A stretch of 64,000 nucleotides of DNA, taken from NCBI GenBank assembly GCA_022571985.1, contig JACZWU010000005.1:124001-188000 (forward strand), given 5' to 3'. Below the pieces are notes generated by a model. It was not told the origin of the DNA. It searched no databases and was given only the letters and a program-made list of their open reading frames with translations. A program made the translations under genes and the position numbers. Shown here piece after piece: positions 9,088-18,489 of this stretch. The first letter of the stretch is position 1, and every line of letters starts with the position of its first letter. The DNA is from Candidatus Zixiibacteriota bacterium. Lineage in GTDB: Bacteria; Zixibacteria; MSB-5A5; GN15; FEB-12.

Positions 9088-11718
9088 CTACATAATTATT
9101 ACAAGTTTGCCAATCTGAACATCGCCTGTTTCGCTGTTTTCTACAGTCCAATAATACAGGCCAGAGACTACTGACTGAGTGTTGCGAGTAATCAAATCCC
9201 AGGTTTCATGGGTGGAGTTAGGGTCAGCGGGGTCCCGGTCATGAATAATTTCTCGAACTAAGTCTCCGTCCAGAGAGTAAATGTTGATATTGCACTTTGG
9301 AGGAAGATTGGCAAAGTGAATTCGCCGGGTACGGTTGTCTGGTCTTTGTTCTCTTGAAAAGCGCTGACCTAATGTGTCCAGACCTTCAAAACCGCGGTCA
9401 CGGTAGTTCTGGTCAATACGATAGGGATTGGGATATACAAAGACTTCTAAATTCTGCTGGGCAACTCCGTCGGCTGTTTCAAGCGGATAGGCGTTAGCCG
9501 TATTAAACGTGACACTTGTTTCAAGCGACGGCAGCCCGGAACTTGGTGAGCCAAAATCAAAGGCCGTAACGCTAATCCAGTAAGGGACAGTAGGCAGCAG
9601 ATTTCTCACCGTATATTCATATTCGAAATAACGCGGGAAGCCATCCGGGGTTTTTTCTGCGTCAGGTAACGAGTCCAAAACCAGAGTGCTGGGATAGGCT
9701 TGAGAAGGATAAACTTTTCTGATACCATCAGGGTCAGTCAGGCTTGAAACGTTAAATCCCTGTGCCTCGAAGAAAAATAATGAGTCTATCGGAAATAAAG
9801 GATGGTTAAAGGGTCTGCTGCGAGTGTAATCCAGCGGATTAAAGGATGAGTCACCAAAGGCGTACAAGTTAAATAATTCGTCGTACGAAAATGGCTCATC
9901 TTTTAACTCAAAAGTAGGCGGCACAGCATTTTGATTAAACGTCCACTTGTTGAAGTTTTCGAGATCATATGAGACCAGTCGGCTGTAGCTGGTAGTCCGG
10001 TCGTCCCGCGCGATATAGATTCTATAACCTTCAAAGTCAATGGTGCGTGAGAAGGGGTCTTTGGTTGTTTCTGAGCGATAGCCATTGAAGCGGACTCTGA
10101 TTTCACCAATAGTTGGCTCAATGAAGAGAGCCGGCGCAGGCGGCGGCGAAGCGCCTCTGAAATCGGGGACTCCGTCACCGGATGCAAAAGTTGTGTCGAC
10201 TTTCAAGTAGGTATAAATAGTATCCCATGGCGTTAGGGAACTGTCTATCGATTCAATAGCGCTATCTAAAACACAGAATCGCATTTCGCCGGCATAACCA
10301 TTGCTATCAGTATCAACGCCCGGATTGTCATAAATCCAGCCAGCCCAGCGGGCATTTACCAGGAAATCTTTGAAGTTAAGGTTTTCGTAGTACTTGTCAG
10401 GGTCATCGGGAAGATTGTCATCGTTACCTATCTCAGTATGAAAGTTCAATCCGGCCACATAGGCAAAAGAAATGGGTAATTCCTGACCCGGATCAATATC
10501 AAAGGGACCGAAAGAAAGCAGATAACGAGTATCAAATCCGATTGGTATTATAACTTTCATAGTTGCATTGGGCGGCAGCCAGATAGAGTCGGTTTCCCGG
10601 ATTACACCGGTATATGCCTGATCATAATCGAATTCCTGATTGCGAAGCAGATAATATTTATTTCTGTCACCCTCTGGTGTACCCAAGCCACCGGTTCCAA
10701 AATCACGGAAAGATTCTTTTAATCTGCCTACATTTGGTCTTTCTCGAGGACCGAAGTCCAAAAAAGCATTTCCATTACTTACCCACCAGTTAAAAGAAAC
10801 CTGGAGAGATTCAGCCGGAGTTCTTACAATACGGGTACCTGTGACATGAGGCGCCGGTCCGGTTGAGCCGTCGAGGTCACCGTCGTTGTCTGAAATCCAG
10901 GCCAGATTGGTAACATCAACATATTCACAGGTCAGGTGAGTATCAATAAAACTTGGTGTAAAGCCGCACAGGTCGTCCATAAAAGCGCCCAAAGGGTCAG
11001 CGCCGACATCGGCATCAACATAAATTCCCATATAAACTTCGCGGATAGTTCTGGCAGATATATTTTTGATACCATAATCAAAGAGAACAAAATCCTCTGC
11101 ATACTCATATGACCAGGCATATGAACGCTGAGTGATTTCTATACCGATAGGCCTATGGGGTAAATTAGTAAAACCGTCTGCTGCTACGCCGTCTGTGGTA
11201 GTATCGGTATATACTGCAATAAAGTCTTCTTCAGAAATAGCATCTCGAAACAAGTCGTCATCTGTGGGATCAATAATCGATCTTTTCTTCATCTCTCCTT
11301 TTGGAAAGGGGTCAGGAAACATTTCACGGGTAAATGACCAGCCATCGGCGCCTACAGAAACCAGCGTATCACGTCCTACAACTGCGCCAATCCAGAATGC
11401 TGCGGCAAAAAGATATTCAACCCCACCGTTTTTGGGAACTTCGCAGCCAAAGGGTATGGGCCTACCCGTAAAATAATCATTGAGGGAAGTGGCCACAAAT
11501 CCATTGCCAAACGTCCCGTTGTTAGAGATACTCAGCGTCATATTACCGACTCGATGAGCGACAACGCCATGCGCGGGAGGCTCTGCCAGGCGCTGACTGT
11601 TGCTGAATTTATTCTGGTCCTTTTCGTCGAACTCGGCGCGGGCTGTGGCAGTTGAAGCAGTGCCAAGCATGGCTGTCAGGCAGAGAAAGACTATCGCAAT
11701 TGATTTGTTAAGAGACAT
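9088..11718 (-). CDS. Large secreted protein, tandem paralog 2 (FlgD-like C-terminal tail)
   Basis: An 876-aa secreted protein, middle copy of the array. Signal peptide about residues 1-27 (IAIVFLCLTAMLGTASTATA, cut near ARA). It has the same motif order as its neighbours and ends in a FlgD-like segment (VFVYPNPYRID ... SGLYYWTVEN). It is clearly closest to paralog 3: long stretches such as DPFSR.IDFEGYRIYIARDD and PSQA.PST are nearly identical, and the DNA aligns well by eye over the last several hundred bases. The 49-nt gap upstream and 9-nt gap downstream imply co-transcription with both neighbours. No function is assigned. Confidence 0.85.
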   Translation of the reverse strand: MSLNKSIAIVFLCLTAMLGTASTATARAEFDEKDQNKFSNSQRLAEPPAHGVVAHRVGNMTLSISNNGTFGNGFVATSLNDYFTGRPIPFGCEVPKNGGVEYLFAAAFWIGAVVGRDTLVSVGADGWSFTREMFPDPFPKGEMKKRSIIDPTDDDLFRDAISEEDFIAVYTDTTTDGVAADGFTNLPHRPIGIEITQRSYAWSYEYAEDFVLFDYGIKNISARTIREVYMGIYVDADVGADPLGAFMDDLCGFTPSFIDTHLTCEYVDVTNLAWISDNDGDLDGSTGPAPHVTGTRIVRTPAESLQVSFNWWVSNGNAFLDFGPRERPNVGRLKESFRDFGTGGLGTPEGDRNKYYLLRNQEFDYDQAYTGVIRETDSIWLPPNATMKVIIPIGFDTRYLLSFGPFDIDPGQELPISFAYVAGLNFHTEIGNDDNLPDDPDKYYENLNFKDFLVNARWAGWIYDNPGVDTDSNGYAGEMRFCVLDSAIESIDSSLTPWDTIYTYLKVDTTFASGDGVPDFRGASPPPAPALFIEPTIGEIRVRFNGYRSETTKDPFSRTIDFEGYRIYIARDDRTTSYSRLVSYDLENFNKWTFNQNAVPPTFELKDEPFSYDELFNLYAFGDSSFNPLDYTRSRPFNHPLFPIDSLFFFEAQGFNVSSLTDPDGIRKVYPSQAYPSTLVLDSLPDAEKTPDGFPRYFEYEYTVRNLLPTVPYWISVTAFDFGSPSSGLPSLETSVTFNTANAYPLETADGVAQQNLEVFVYPNPYRIDQNYRDRGFEGLDTLGQRFSREQRPDNRTRRIHFANLPPKCNINIYSLDGDLVREIIHDRDPADPNSTHETWDLITRNTQSVVSGLYYWTVENSETGDVQIGKLVIIM

Positions 11719-11767
11719 ATTTCTGTTTTCTTTTGCTTTAATTGTTTGGTCCTTTGAGCAATCTTAA

Positions 11768-14407
11768 TTAAAGAATAATTACCAGTTTGCCAATTTGCAC
11801 ATCGCCTGTTTCGGTGTTTTCCACGGTCCAATAATACAATCCGGAAACTACAGATTGAGTGTTGCGGGTTATGAGGTCCCAGGTGTCATGTGTAGAGTTG
11901 GGGTCAGAGATATCTTTGTCATGAATGATTTCCCGCACTAAATCACCGTCCAAAGAATAAATATTGATAGTGCATTTTGCCGGAAGATTGGCAAAGTGGA
12001 TACGACGGGCGCGAGTATCGGGTCTCTGTGACCTTGGCAGGCGCTGTCCCAGAGTATCCAGCCCTTCAAAACCACGGTCTCGATAATTCTGGTCGATTCG
12101 ATAGGGGTTCGGGTATACAAAAACCTGGAGATCCTGCTGAGCTACCCCAGCGGCAGTCTCAAGAGGGTAAGCGTTGGCTGTGTTAAATGTAACGCTGGTC
12201 TCCAGCGGGGGCAGACCCGAACTGGGAGAGCCAAAATCAAAAGCCGTCACGCTAATCCAGTAGGGCACAGTAGGCAGCAAATTGCGCACGGTAAATTCAT
12301 ATTCGAAGTAGCGGGGTAATCCCTCGGCAGTTTTCTCGGCATCAGGCAAAGAATCCAGATTCATAGTGCTTGGGAAGGCTTGAGAAGGATATGTTTTAAT
12401 AATACCGTCAGGGTCAGTCAAACTTGAAACGTTGAAACCCTGTGGCTCAAAAAAGAACTGGGAGTCAATCGGGAACAGAGGGTGCTTAAACGGTCTGCTG
12501 CGAGTGTAATCTAAGGGGTTAAAAGAGGAGTCACCAAAGGCGTACAAGTTAAACAGTTCGTCATAGGTGAAGGGATTGCTCAATAACTGAAAAGTGGGTG
12601 GTATAGCATTCGGGTTGTAAGTCCACTTATTGAAATCTTCTCTGTCATAAGATACCAGCCGGCTGTAGCTGGTAGTACGGTCGTCGCGGGCGATATAAAT
12701 TCTGTAGCCTTCAAAATCAATAATTCTTGAAAAAGGATCTTTGGTAGTCTCCGTACGATAGCCATTGAAACGAACCTTGATTTGCCCGACACTTGGCTCG
12801 ATAAAAAGAGCCGGTGCAGGCGGCGGGGAGGCTCCCCTAAAATCCGGTACACCGTCACCAGTAGCAAAGATAGTGTCCACTTTGGCGTAAAATGTATCCC
12901 AGGGAGTTACAGAACTGTCTATGCTTGAAATGGCACTGTCGATCACACAGAATCTCATCTCGCCAGCGTAACCATTGCTGTCAGTGTCTACGCCGGGATT
13001 ATCGTAGATCCAGCCGGCCCAGCGGGCGTTGACCAGAAAATCCTTGAAATTCAGTCCCTTGTAGTAAGCATTGGGATTATCGGGAAGGTTTTTGATGTTA
13101 TCAATATCAATATGGAAATTATCGCTGCTCACATAGGCAAAAGAAATAGGCAACTCTTCACCGGGGTCAATATCAAAAGGCCCAAAAGACAGCAAATATC
13201 TGGTGTCAAAGCCATCGGCAAAATCTTCAGCAAAACTTTGATTTGGCTGCAGCCAGATACTGTCTGAGGCCGTAATTGAGGCCGTATAAGCCTGATCGTA
13301 GTCGAATTCACCGTTGCTTAAAGCGTAGTATTTGTTTCTGTCTCCCTCAGGTGTACCTAAGCCTCCCGTGCCATAATCTCTGAATGGCTTATTTGCTGTT
13401 GGCCTTTTGCGGGGGCCAAAATCTCTGGAGGCGTCACCGTTGCCAATCCACCAGTTAAACGAAATTACAAGAGACTCTGCCGGGGTTCTGACAATTCTCG
13501 TTCCGGTAACCCCCGGGGCCGCCGGATACCCTTCGCCAAGGTCGCCGTTGTTATCTGTTATCCAGGCGATATTGGCGACATCGACATACTCACAGATAGC
13601 GTGTGTGTCCAGAAAAGATGGTGTAAAGCCACAAAGGTCATCGGTATGCGGTTCCTGCGGATTTGCACCAACATCAGCATCAACATAAACGCCCATAAAA
13701 ACATCGCGGATTGGTCTGCTGCCGATGTTTGTAATGCGATAATCAAAAAGTATAAAATTTTCGGCGTATTCATACGACCAGGCGAAAGATTTCTGGGTAA
13801 CTTCAATCCCGATTGGTCTGTGGCCAAAGGGATCAAGCCCGTCGTAGGTTCCGGAACCCCTGGCAGTATCAGTGTACCAGGCTATAAAATCTTCTTCTGA
13901 AATGGCATCCCTGAACAAGCTGTCAATAGTAGGGTCAATGATAGATCTTTTTTTCATTGCTTTGGGATTACCGGCAAAGGCTTCGTCCGGAGAAAATTCC
14001 TGGTTACTCTGCCAGCCATCATGTCCGACAGTAACCAGTGTGTCACGTCCGACAATAGCGCCAATCCAAAAAGCACCGCCGAACAGATATTCAATACCGC
14101 CATTTTTGGGGACCTCGCAGCCAAAAGCAATTCCCCTCGAAGCGAAACAGTCCACCGCAGCTGACTGGGAGTAATCGGTACCGAACGTGCCATTGTTTGA
14201 GATAGCCAATGTCATATTTCCGATTCTGTGTGAAGCCATACAATGGTCAGGATTTACAGCCAGCTGACCGCCGCCCTTGAACTTTCCTTCTTCATTTTTA
14301 AGATACAGGGTGCGGGGCTGTAATATGGGCGTCAGCAGCAAAACCAAAGCACACAAATATAAGACGATTGTTGCAAGAAATCTTTTTGACATAAATTTAG
14401 CACTCAC
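11768..14407 (-). CDS. Large secreted protein, tandem paralog 3 (FlgD-like C-terminal tail)
   Basis: An 879-aa secreted protein, first in transcription order of the three-gene array. The N-terminus is a basic stretch followed by a long hydrophobic run (ATIVLYLCALVLLLTPIL), typical of a signal peptide. Shared family motifs include NNGTFGTDY, WIGAIVGRDTLVTVG, EDFIAWYTDT, FGPFDIDPGEELPISFAYV and GDGVPDFRGASPPPAP. Its C-terminal segment (VFVYPNPYRID, then IHFANLPAKC and YYWTVENTETGD) matches the FlgD/T9SS-like tail. It is most similar to the middle copy, so the array grew by tandem duplication. No catalytic signature was found; cell-surface location is inferred. Confidence 0.85.
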   Translation of the reverse strand: MSAKFMSKRFLATIVLYLCALVLLLTPILQPRTLYLKNEEGKFKGGGQLAVNPDHCMASHRIGNMTLAISNNGTFGTDYSQSAAVDCFASRGIAFGCEVPKNGGIEYLFGGAFWIGAIVGRDTLVTVGHDGWQSNQEFSPDEAFAGNPKAMKKRSIIDPTIDSLFRDAISEEDFIAWYTDTARGSGTYDGLDPFGHRPIGIEVTQKSFAWSYEYAENFILFDYRITNIGSRPIRDVFMGVYVDADVGANPQEPHTDDLCGFTPSFLDTHAICEYVDVANIAWITDNNGDLGEGYPAAPGVTGTRIVRTPAESLVISFNWWIGNGDASRDFGPRKRPTANKPFRDYGTGGLGTPEGDRNKYYALSNGEFDYDQAYTASITASDSIWLQPNQSFAEDFADGFDTRYLLSFGPFDIDPGEELPISFAYVSSDNFHIDIDNIKNLPDNPNAYYKGLNFKDFLVNARWAGWIYDNPGVDTDSNGYAGEMRFCVIDSAISSIDSSVTPWDTFYAKVDTIFATGDGVPDFRGASPPPAPALFIEPSVGQIKVRFNGYRTETTKDPFSRIIDFEGYRIYIARDDRTTSYSRLVSYDREDFNKWTYNPNAIPPTFQLLSNPFTYDELFNLYAFGDSSFNPLDYTRSRPFKHPLFPIDSQFFFEPQGFNVSSLTDPDGIIKTYPSQAFPSTMNLDSLPDAEKTAEGLPRYFEYEFTVRNLLPTVPYWISVTAFDFGSPSSGLPPLETSVTFNTANAYPLETAAGVAQQDLQVFVYPNPYRIDQNYRDRGFEGLDTLGQRLPRSQRPDTRARRIHFANLPAKCTINIYSLDGDLVREIIHDKDISDPNSTHDTWDLITRNTQSVVSGLYYWTVENTETGDVQIGKLVIIL

Positions 14408-14620
14408 TCATCTGGTTTAATTCTCAATCATTAACGAATCAGGGTCCAATTTAGTTTAATGAGCCCGGTAAAAATAAGGCTAACTCCAAGCTCTATTTTA
14501 ATATAAGTGAAGAAATTAGCAAAAAGGACCATGTCAATCAAGCATTTTCAACAGAAATTATTTTGACGCAAATGCTGCTTTACATTTTGCAAATAAAAGG
14601 ACAGCATACAGCTATCTGCA

Positions 14621-14651
14621 AAAAAAAGGCCGGTTTGACCCGGCCTTTTTA
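14621..14651 (-). terminator. Rho-independent terminator of the M16 peptidase operon
   Basis: Stem AAGGCCGG / CCGGCCTT with a short TTTGA loop and, on the minus strand, a run of Ts after the stem. It lies just downstream of the stop of the 714-aa M16 protein. The A-run on the other side means it could also act on the plus strand. Confidence 0.85.
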
Positions 14652-14669
14652 ATTCCTTGCAAGCCTAAG

Positions 14670-16814
14670 CTATTCAGTGGGTTTCTCGAATTGGTCAGCC
14701 GAAACGCTGGCGTTGACATCGAATTCGGAGATTTCCGTGTAATCGCATTTTTTGCCGTCTAAGTTTCTTAAAGTTTTAGAAGGAATCAGAATACCCTCAA
14801 CCTGGGTAAATTCTGTGTATCTTTCTTCAATGTTTCCCTCGCCGACCATAGTTGTCCCCCAAAATGACTTACCGGCCAGTTTGTGGGTTTGGGAGTCAAA
14901 GGCCAGTCTGCATATAGAAGTGCCGCTTTTGTCCAGCATTACTACAAAATCGACAGGACTTCCGTCAAACTCGCCGGAGCCGTCGAATACAAACTGAATT
15001 TCAGGAGAATCTATCTGCTGAAACATCTGGATTGTATTTCTCATGGCATCTATGTTTTTCTCAAGTATTTCTTCTTCGGAAAAGGCAACCAGTTCACCGG
15101 TGGGGCTTGTTCGCCAGCCGCTGACACCGTTTCTGATGATCAGCATAGTTCTGCCCATCATAGAAACTTCCTGTCTGGTTTTATCCGGGAATGCTTTGAG
15201 TTCATCAAATTGTATGGCGATTTCTCCCTGAGGCGTAATTATTGTAAGTGTTCCTTTGGTATGTAAAGAGCTCACTTTTTTGAATTTGGCCAGGCCGCCA
15301 TGTGCTTCGGCAGCCTGAGTCAGGACATTTTTCCCTTTTTCGAGATTTTCAGGTGTAACGGACAATTCAGTTTTTTCTTCACCGGAAGGTATCGATATAT
15401 TAATAGCCACAACCGGGCCGAGCGCCAGTTCCTCTAATGGCATATCAAAATCTTCACCTTTACCAACGACTACAACTTGCAGGGCATCGGGCCTGAGATT
15501 TTTCTTTGCCGCTGCGACGACATCTTCGGAAGTTACCTGCTCAACTTTTTCCTTTGTTTGCTGCAGGAAGTCTTCGGGAAGTCCATGGTAGTCGTATGAC
15601 ATCATTCTGGTTACTACTTCACCTTTAGTGTCAAAATTAAACACGAACGAATTCAAATAAGCATTTTTGGCTCTATCCATTTCTTCTTCGGTGGGTGGAT
15701 CGGTCTGCATGCTTTTGATTACTTTTATGACTTCTTTTATGGCTTTGGCAGTCGTTTCAGATTTTGTCCCGACATAGCCATAAAAGAATCCCGGATAAGA
15801 AATATTTGCGGTATAAGTAGCGCTGGTGCCGTATGCCAGACCTTCCTTGGAGCGTATCGTATTAAACATTCGATTCCCAAAACCGCCGCCGAGTATATTG
15901 TTCATTACAATTCTATCAGCATAGTCTTCGTCAGTAACTAAGCCGCCGATATGCCCCAGCAGAATGTTCGTCTGGGTAACATCATTTTTCTCAACATAAT
16001 TGACCTGCCGGACAAATTTGTAATCAACTTTGGGAAGTTTGGGGATTTCAGCCGTTCCTCTGGACCAATCGCCAAAAAGGCTCTTAATTTTTTTAACTAT
16101 CTTTTTCTCGTCAAAATCACCCCAGATTCCTATCTGGATTCTGTCTGGGGTGAAATATTTTTTGTGGAAAGCCACCAGATCATCGCGGGTTATGGCGTTG
16201 ATTGTCGCATACTCACTTTGGCGTGCATAGACAGATTCAGGTCCGTAGATTACTTTTCTGAATTCTCTAATGGCAATCTGTAGCGCTTCATCATTGCGTC
16301 TGGCGATAGCCGAGCGCTGCTGGACAATTTCCAGATCAATTTTATCCTGTTCAAAGACAGGATAACGGAGGACTTCGGCCAGTACCTCCAGTCCGAGGTC
16401 AGTGTATTCGCTTAAGACATTGATTCTGGCTGTACCGGTAGCAAGTCCCATGGAAGTTTCTACGCTGGCTCCGACAGCTTCCAGCATTTCATCTATTTCA
16501 TCGCCGCTCCATTTTTTGGTGCCGCCGGTTCTGAGAACCGAACTGGTCACATCGGCTAAGCCAATTTTGTCGGCTGGTTCCAGATAGGAACCGATATTTA
16601 TTCTGACCGAGGCTCTGAAAATGGGCAATGACTTGTCCTGTGACAGATAAAGTCGAAGGCCGTTTTCAAGCTCGATTTTCTTAACGTTTGGTATTTCCAG
16701 CGGATTGAGCTTCGGATATACGATTTTGCCGATGTCCTGCGCCGTGCTCATGGAACTAAGCGCAAACGCCAGAGTCATCAGAGCTACAAATGTAAATAAT
16801 GTGAACTTTTTCAT
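14670..16814 (-). CDS. M16 family (insulinase-like) non-catalytic subunit with C-terminal LolA-like region
   Basis: A 714-aa exported protein (signal peptide about residues 1-25). Residues 40-460 form two M16 half-barrels, with PDRIQIGIWGDFDEK and the R/Y-type substrate segment near LAYGTSATYTANISYPGFFYGYVGT. The HxxEH zinc motif is absent: the equivalent position reads ADVTSSVLRTGG. This is therefore the regulatory or substrate-binding partner of the adjacent catalytic M16 protein, as in two-subunit bacterial and mitochondrial M16 enzymes. The last 210 residues (from about 500) form an extra beta-rich region resembling LolA-type lipoprotein-binding domains (FDELKAFPDKTRQEV, GWRTSPTGELVAF). 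The upstream catalytic gene is 18 nt away, so they form an operon. Confidence 0.88.
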   Translation of the reverse strand: MKKFTLFTFVALMTLAFALSSMSTAQDIGKIVYPKLNPLEIPNVKKIELENGLRLYLSQDKSLPIFRASVRINIGSYLEPADKIGLADVTSSVLRTGGTKKWSGDEIDEMLEAVGASVETSMGLATGTARINVLSEYTDLGLEVLAEVLRYPVFEQDKIDLEIVQQRSAIARRNDEALQIAIREFRKVIYGPESVYARQSEYATINAITRDDLVAFHKKYFTPDRIQIGIWGDFDEKKIVKKIKSLFGDWSRGTAEIPKLPKVDYKFVRQVNYVEKNDVTQTNILLGHIGGLVTDEDYADRIVMNNILGGGFGNRMFNTIRSKEGLAYGTSATYTANISYPGFFYGYVGTKSETTAKAIKEVIKVIKSMQTDPPTEEEMDRAKNAYLNSFVFNFDTKGEVVTRMMSYDYHGLPEDFLQQTKEKVEQVTSEDVVAAAKKNLRPDALQVVVVGKGEDFDMPLEELALGPVVAINISIPSGEEKTELSVTPENLEKGKNVLTQAAEAHGGLAKFKKVSSLHTKGTLTIITPQGEIAIQFDELKAFPDKTRQEVSMMGRTMLIIRNGVSGWRTSPTGELVAFSEEEILEKNIDAMRNTIQMFQQIDSPEIQFVFDGSGEFDGSPVDFVVMLDKSGTSICRLAFDSQTHKLAGKSFWGTTMVGEGNIEERYTEFTQVEGILIPSKTLRNLDGKKCDYTEISEFDVNASVSADQFEKPTE

Positions 16815-16832
16815 TTCATCTATCTCCTAATC

Positions 16833-18338
16833 TCAGCTTTCCACCGTGTTCATCATGATGACGGTTCTATTTTTTGATGTCAGGTATGTATTGGCGACAC
16901 GCTTGATGTCTTCGGCTGTAACAGCGTTAATGCGATTCAGTTCATTGAACATTTCTCTCCAGTCGCCCCAGTAAGTCTGATAAGCTGCCAGCTGAAAGCC
17001 GATTCCGGAATTACTGCTCAGGCCGTTTATAAAGTTAGCTTTGGCTCTGGCTTTGATTTTTTCAACTTCATCATCGGGAATAAGTTCTTCTTTCATTCTT
17101 TCTACTTCAGCCAAAATCTCAGTCTCGCAATCGGCATTGCTGATTTTTGGAGCAGGCAGTGCGTAGAGAAGAATCATGCCTGGATATTTTTCTCCCGGAT
17201 AACCGGTCAGCCCTGAGACCTGCGCCACCATTTTCTTCTCTTTTACTAATTTCTTGTAGAGCAGGGATGTTCTGCCAATGGTCAGGTAGTCCAGCAGGGC
17301 GTCGATAGCCGGACGGTCGGGGTGAGTGTTTTCGGGGATATGCCAGCCGGCCAGGTACCACGGCTGCGAGGGATCTTCGATTACCATTCGTCTTTCGCCC
17401 GTTTGCACCGGTTCAACGGTAGCGATTCTGGCAGGTTTTGGTCTGTAAGGAATGCGGTTCCAATATTTCTCAGCCATCTTAATCAATTCCTTGGTATTGA
17501 CATCACCGACGATTGATATCGTAAGATTGGCCGGAGAATAATATTTTTCAAAAAAAGCTCTGGCTTCTTTGCGAGAGTAATATTGTATATCAGACATATG
17601 CCCGATGCCAGATATACCGTAAGGGTGAGCAAGAAAGGACAATCCTAAGAACTGCTCTATCAAGCGTCCTATCGGGCTTGACTCTATTCGCATACGCCGT
17701 TCTTCGGCCACGACATCTCTTTCTTTGTACATTTCTCTCAAAACAGGATTTAAGAAACGTTCTGATTCGAGTGCCATCCATAACTCAACTTTATTGGAAG
17801 GCAGACTAATGAAGTAAACAGTGCGGTCGGCCCAGGTTCCGGCATTGAGATCGACACCGCCTTCGCGGCTGACAGTTTGTCCGTATTGATTGGGAATTAC
17901 CAGTTCATATGATGCCTCACGGGCAGCTTCATAGTCTTTCTCCAGTTTTTCTATTCTGGCAGAATCCGCCCAGAAACCTTTAGTGCGTTCAGCACGCAGC
18001 TCCATGAAAATAGAGTCTTCGATTTCTATCAGTTCTTTTTCTGCTTTATAATCTTTGGTTCCGAAAGTTGTAGTACCCTTAAAGGCCATATGCTCAAACA
18101 TATGAGCCAGCCCGGTGTAGCCTTTGGGGTCATCTACCGAACCGACATCGGCGTAAGTATTAAAAGAGACTACCGGGGCGTCGTGTCTTTCCAGAATTAT
18201 GAGCTTCAGGCCGTTTTCTAAGGTATGCTCCACAACCGAGTTCTCAAGTTTGGAAAAATCAAAACTGTAGGACGGCGTAGTCCCCAGCAGGATGGCTAAA
18301 ACTGCCAGTAATGGGAATACGGAATAATATTTTTTCAT
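16833..18338 (-). CDS. M16 family zinc peptidase, catalytic subunit
   Basis: A 501-aa exported peptidase, signal peptide about residues 1-25. The inverted zinc motif HMFEH (H79, E82, H83) lies in GLAHMFEHMAFKGT, and the distal glutamate is expected in DVVAEERRM. A charged insertion of about 60 residues between the zinc motif and the rest of the N-terminal barrel (ELIEIEDSIFMELRAERT region) is typical of a subgroup of long bacterial M16 proteins. Members degrade peptides in the periplasm. It is the first gene of a two-gene operon with the non-catalytic partner. A good AGGAG-type site precedes the ATG. Confidence 0.92.
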   Translation of the reverse strand: MKKYYSVFPLLAVLAILLGTTPSYSFDFSKLENSVVEHTLENGLKLIILERHDAPVVSFNTYADVGSVDDPKGYTGLAHMFEHMAFKGTTTFGTKDYKAEKELIEIEDSIFMELRAERTKGFWADSARIEKLEKDYEAAREASYELVIPNQYGQTVSREGGVDLNAGTWADRTVYFISLPSNKVELWMALESERFLNPVLREMYKERDVVAEERRMRIESSPIGRLIEQFLGLSFLAHPYGISGIGHMSDIQYYSRKEARAFFEKYYSPANLTISIVGDVNTKELIKMAEKYWNRIPYRPKPARIATVEPVQTGERRMVIEDPSQPWYLAGWHIPENTHPDRPAIDALLDYLTIGRTSLLYKKLVKEKKMVAQVSGLTGYPGEKYPGMILLYALPAPKISNADCETEILAEVERMKEELIPDDEVEKIKARAKANFINGLSSNSGIGFQLAAYQTYWGDWREMFNELNRINAVTAEDIKRVANTYLTSKNRTVIMMNTVES

Positions 18339-18489
18339 CAGCTCCTCCGTTTAGCTTATCTATTATTAACAAATTAACATTGAATTACAAATGACTGTCA
18401 AGCGAATAGTTCTTTAAGGCTAATGCCCAAATTGGAGATACTCATACATTGAGACTACGAATCAATTTTGGCAATGTTTCAGGCTAAGT

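Noticed and set aside
14408-14600. Promoter for the three-paralog operon in the 14408-14600 region (TTGACA near 14535).
   Set aside because: No -10 box lies at 15-19 nt; the nearest TATATT is about 26 nt away. The operon promoter remains unidentified.
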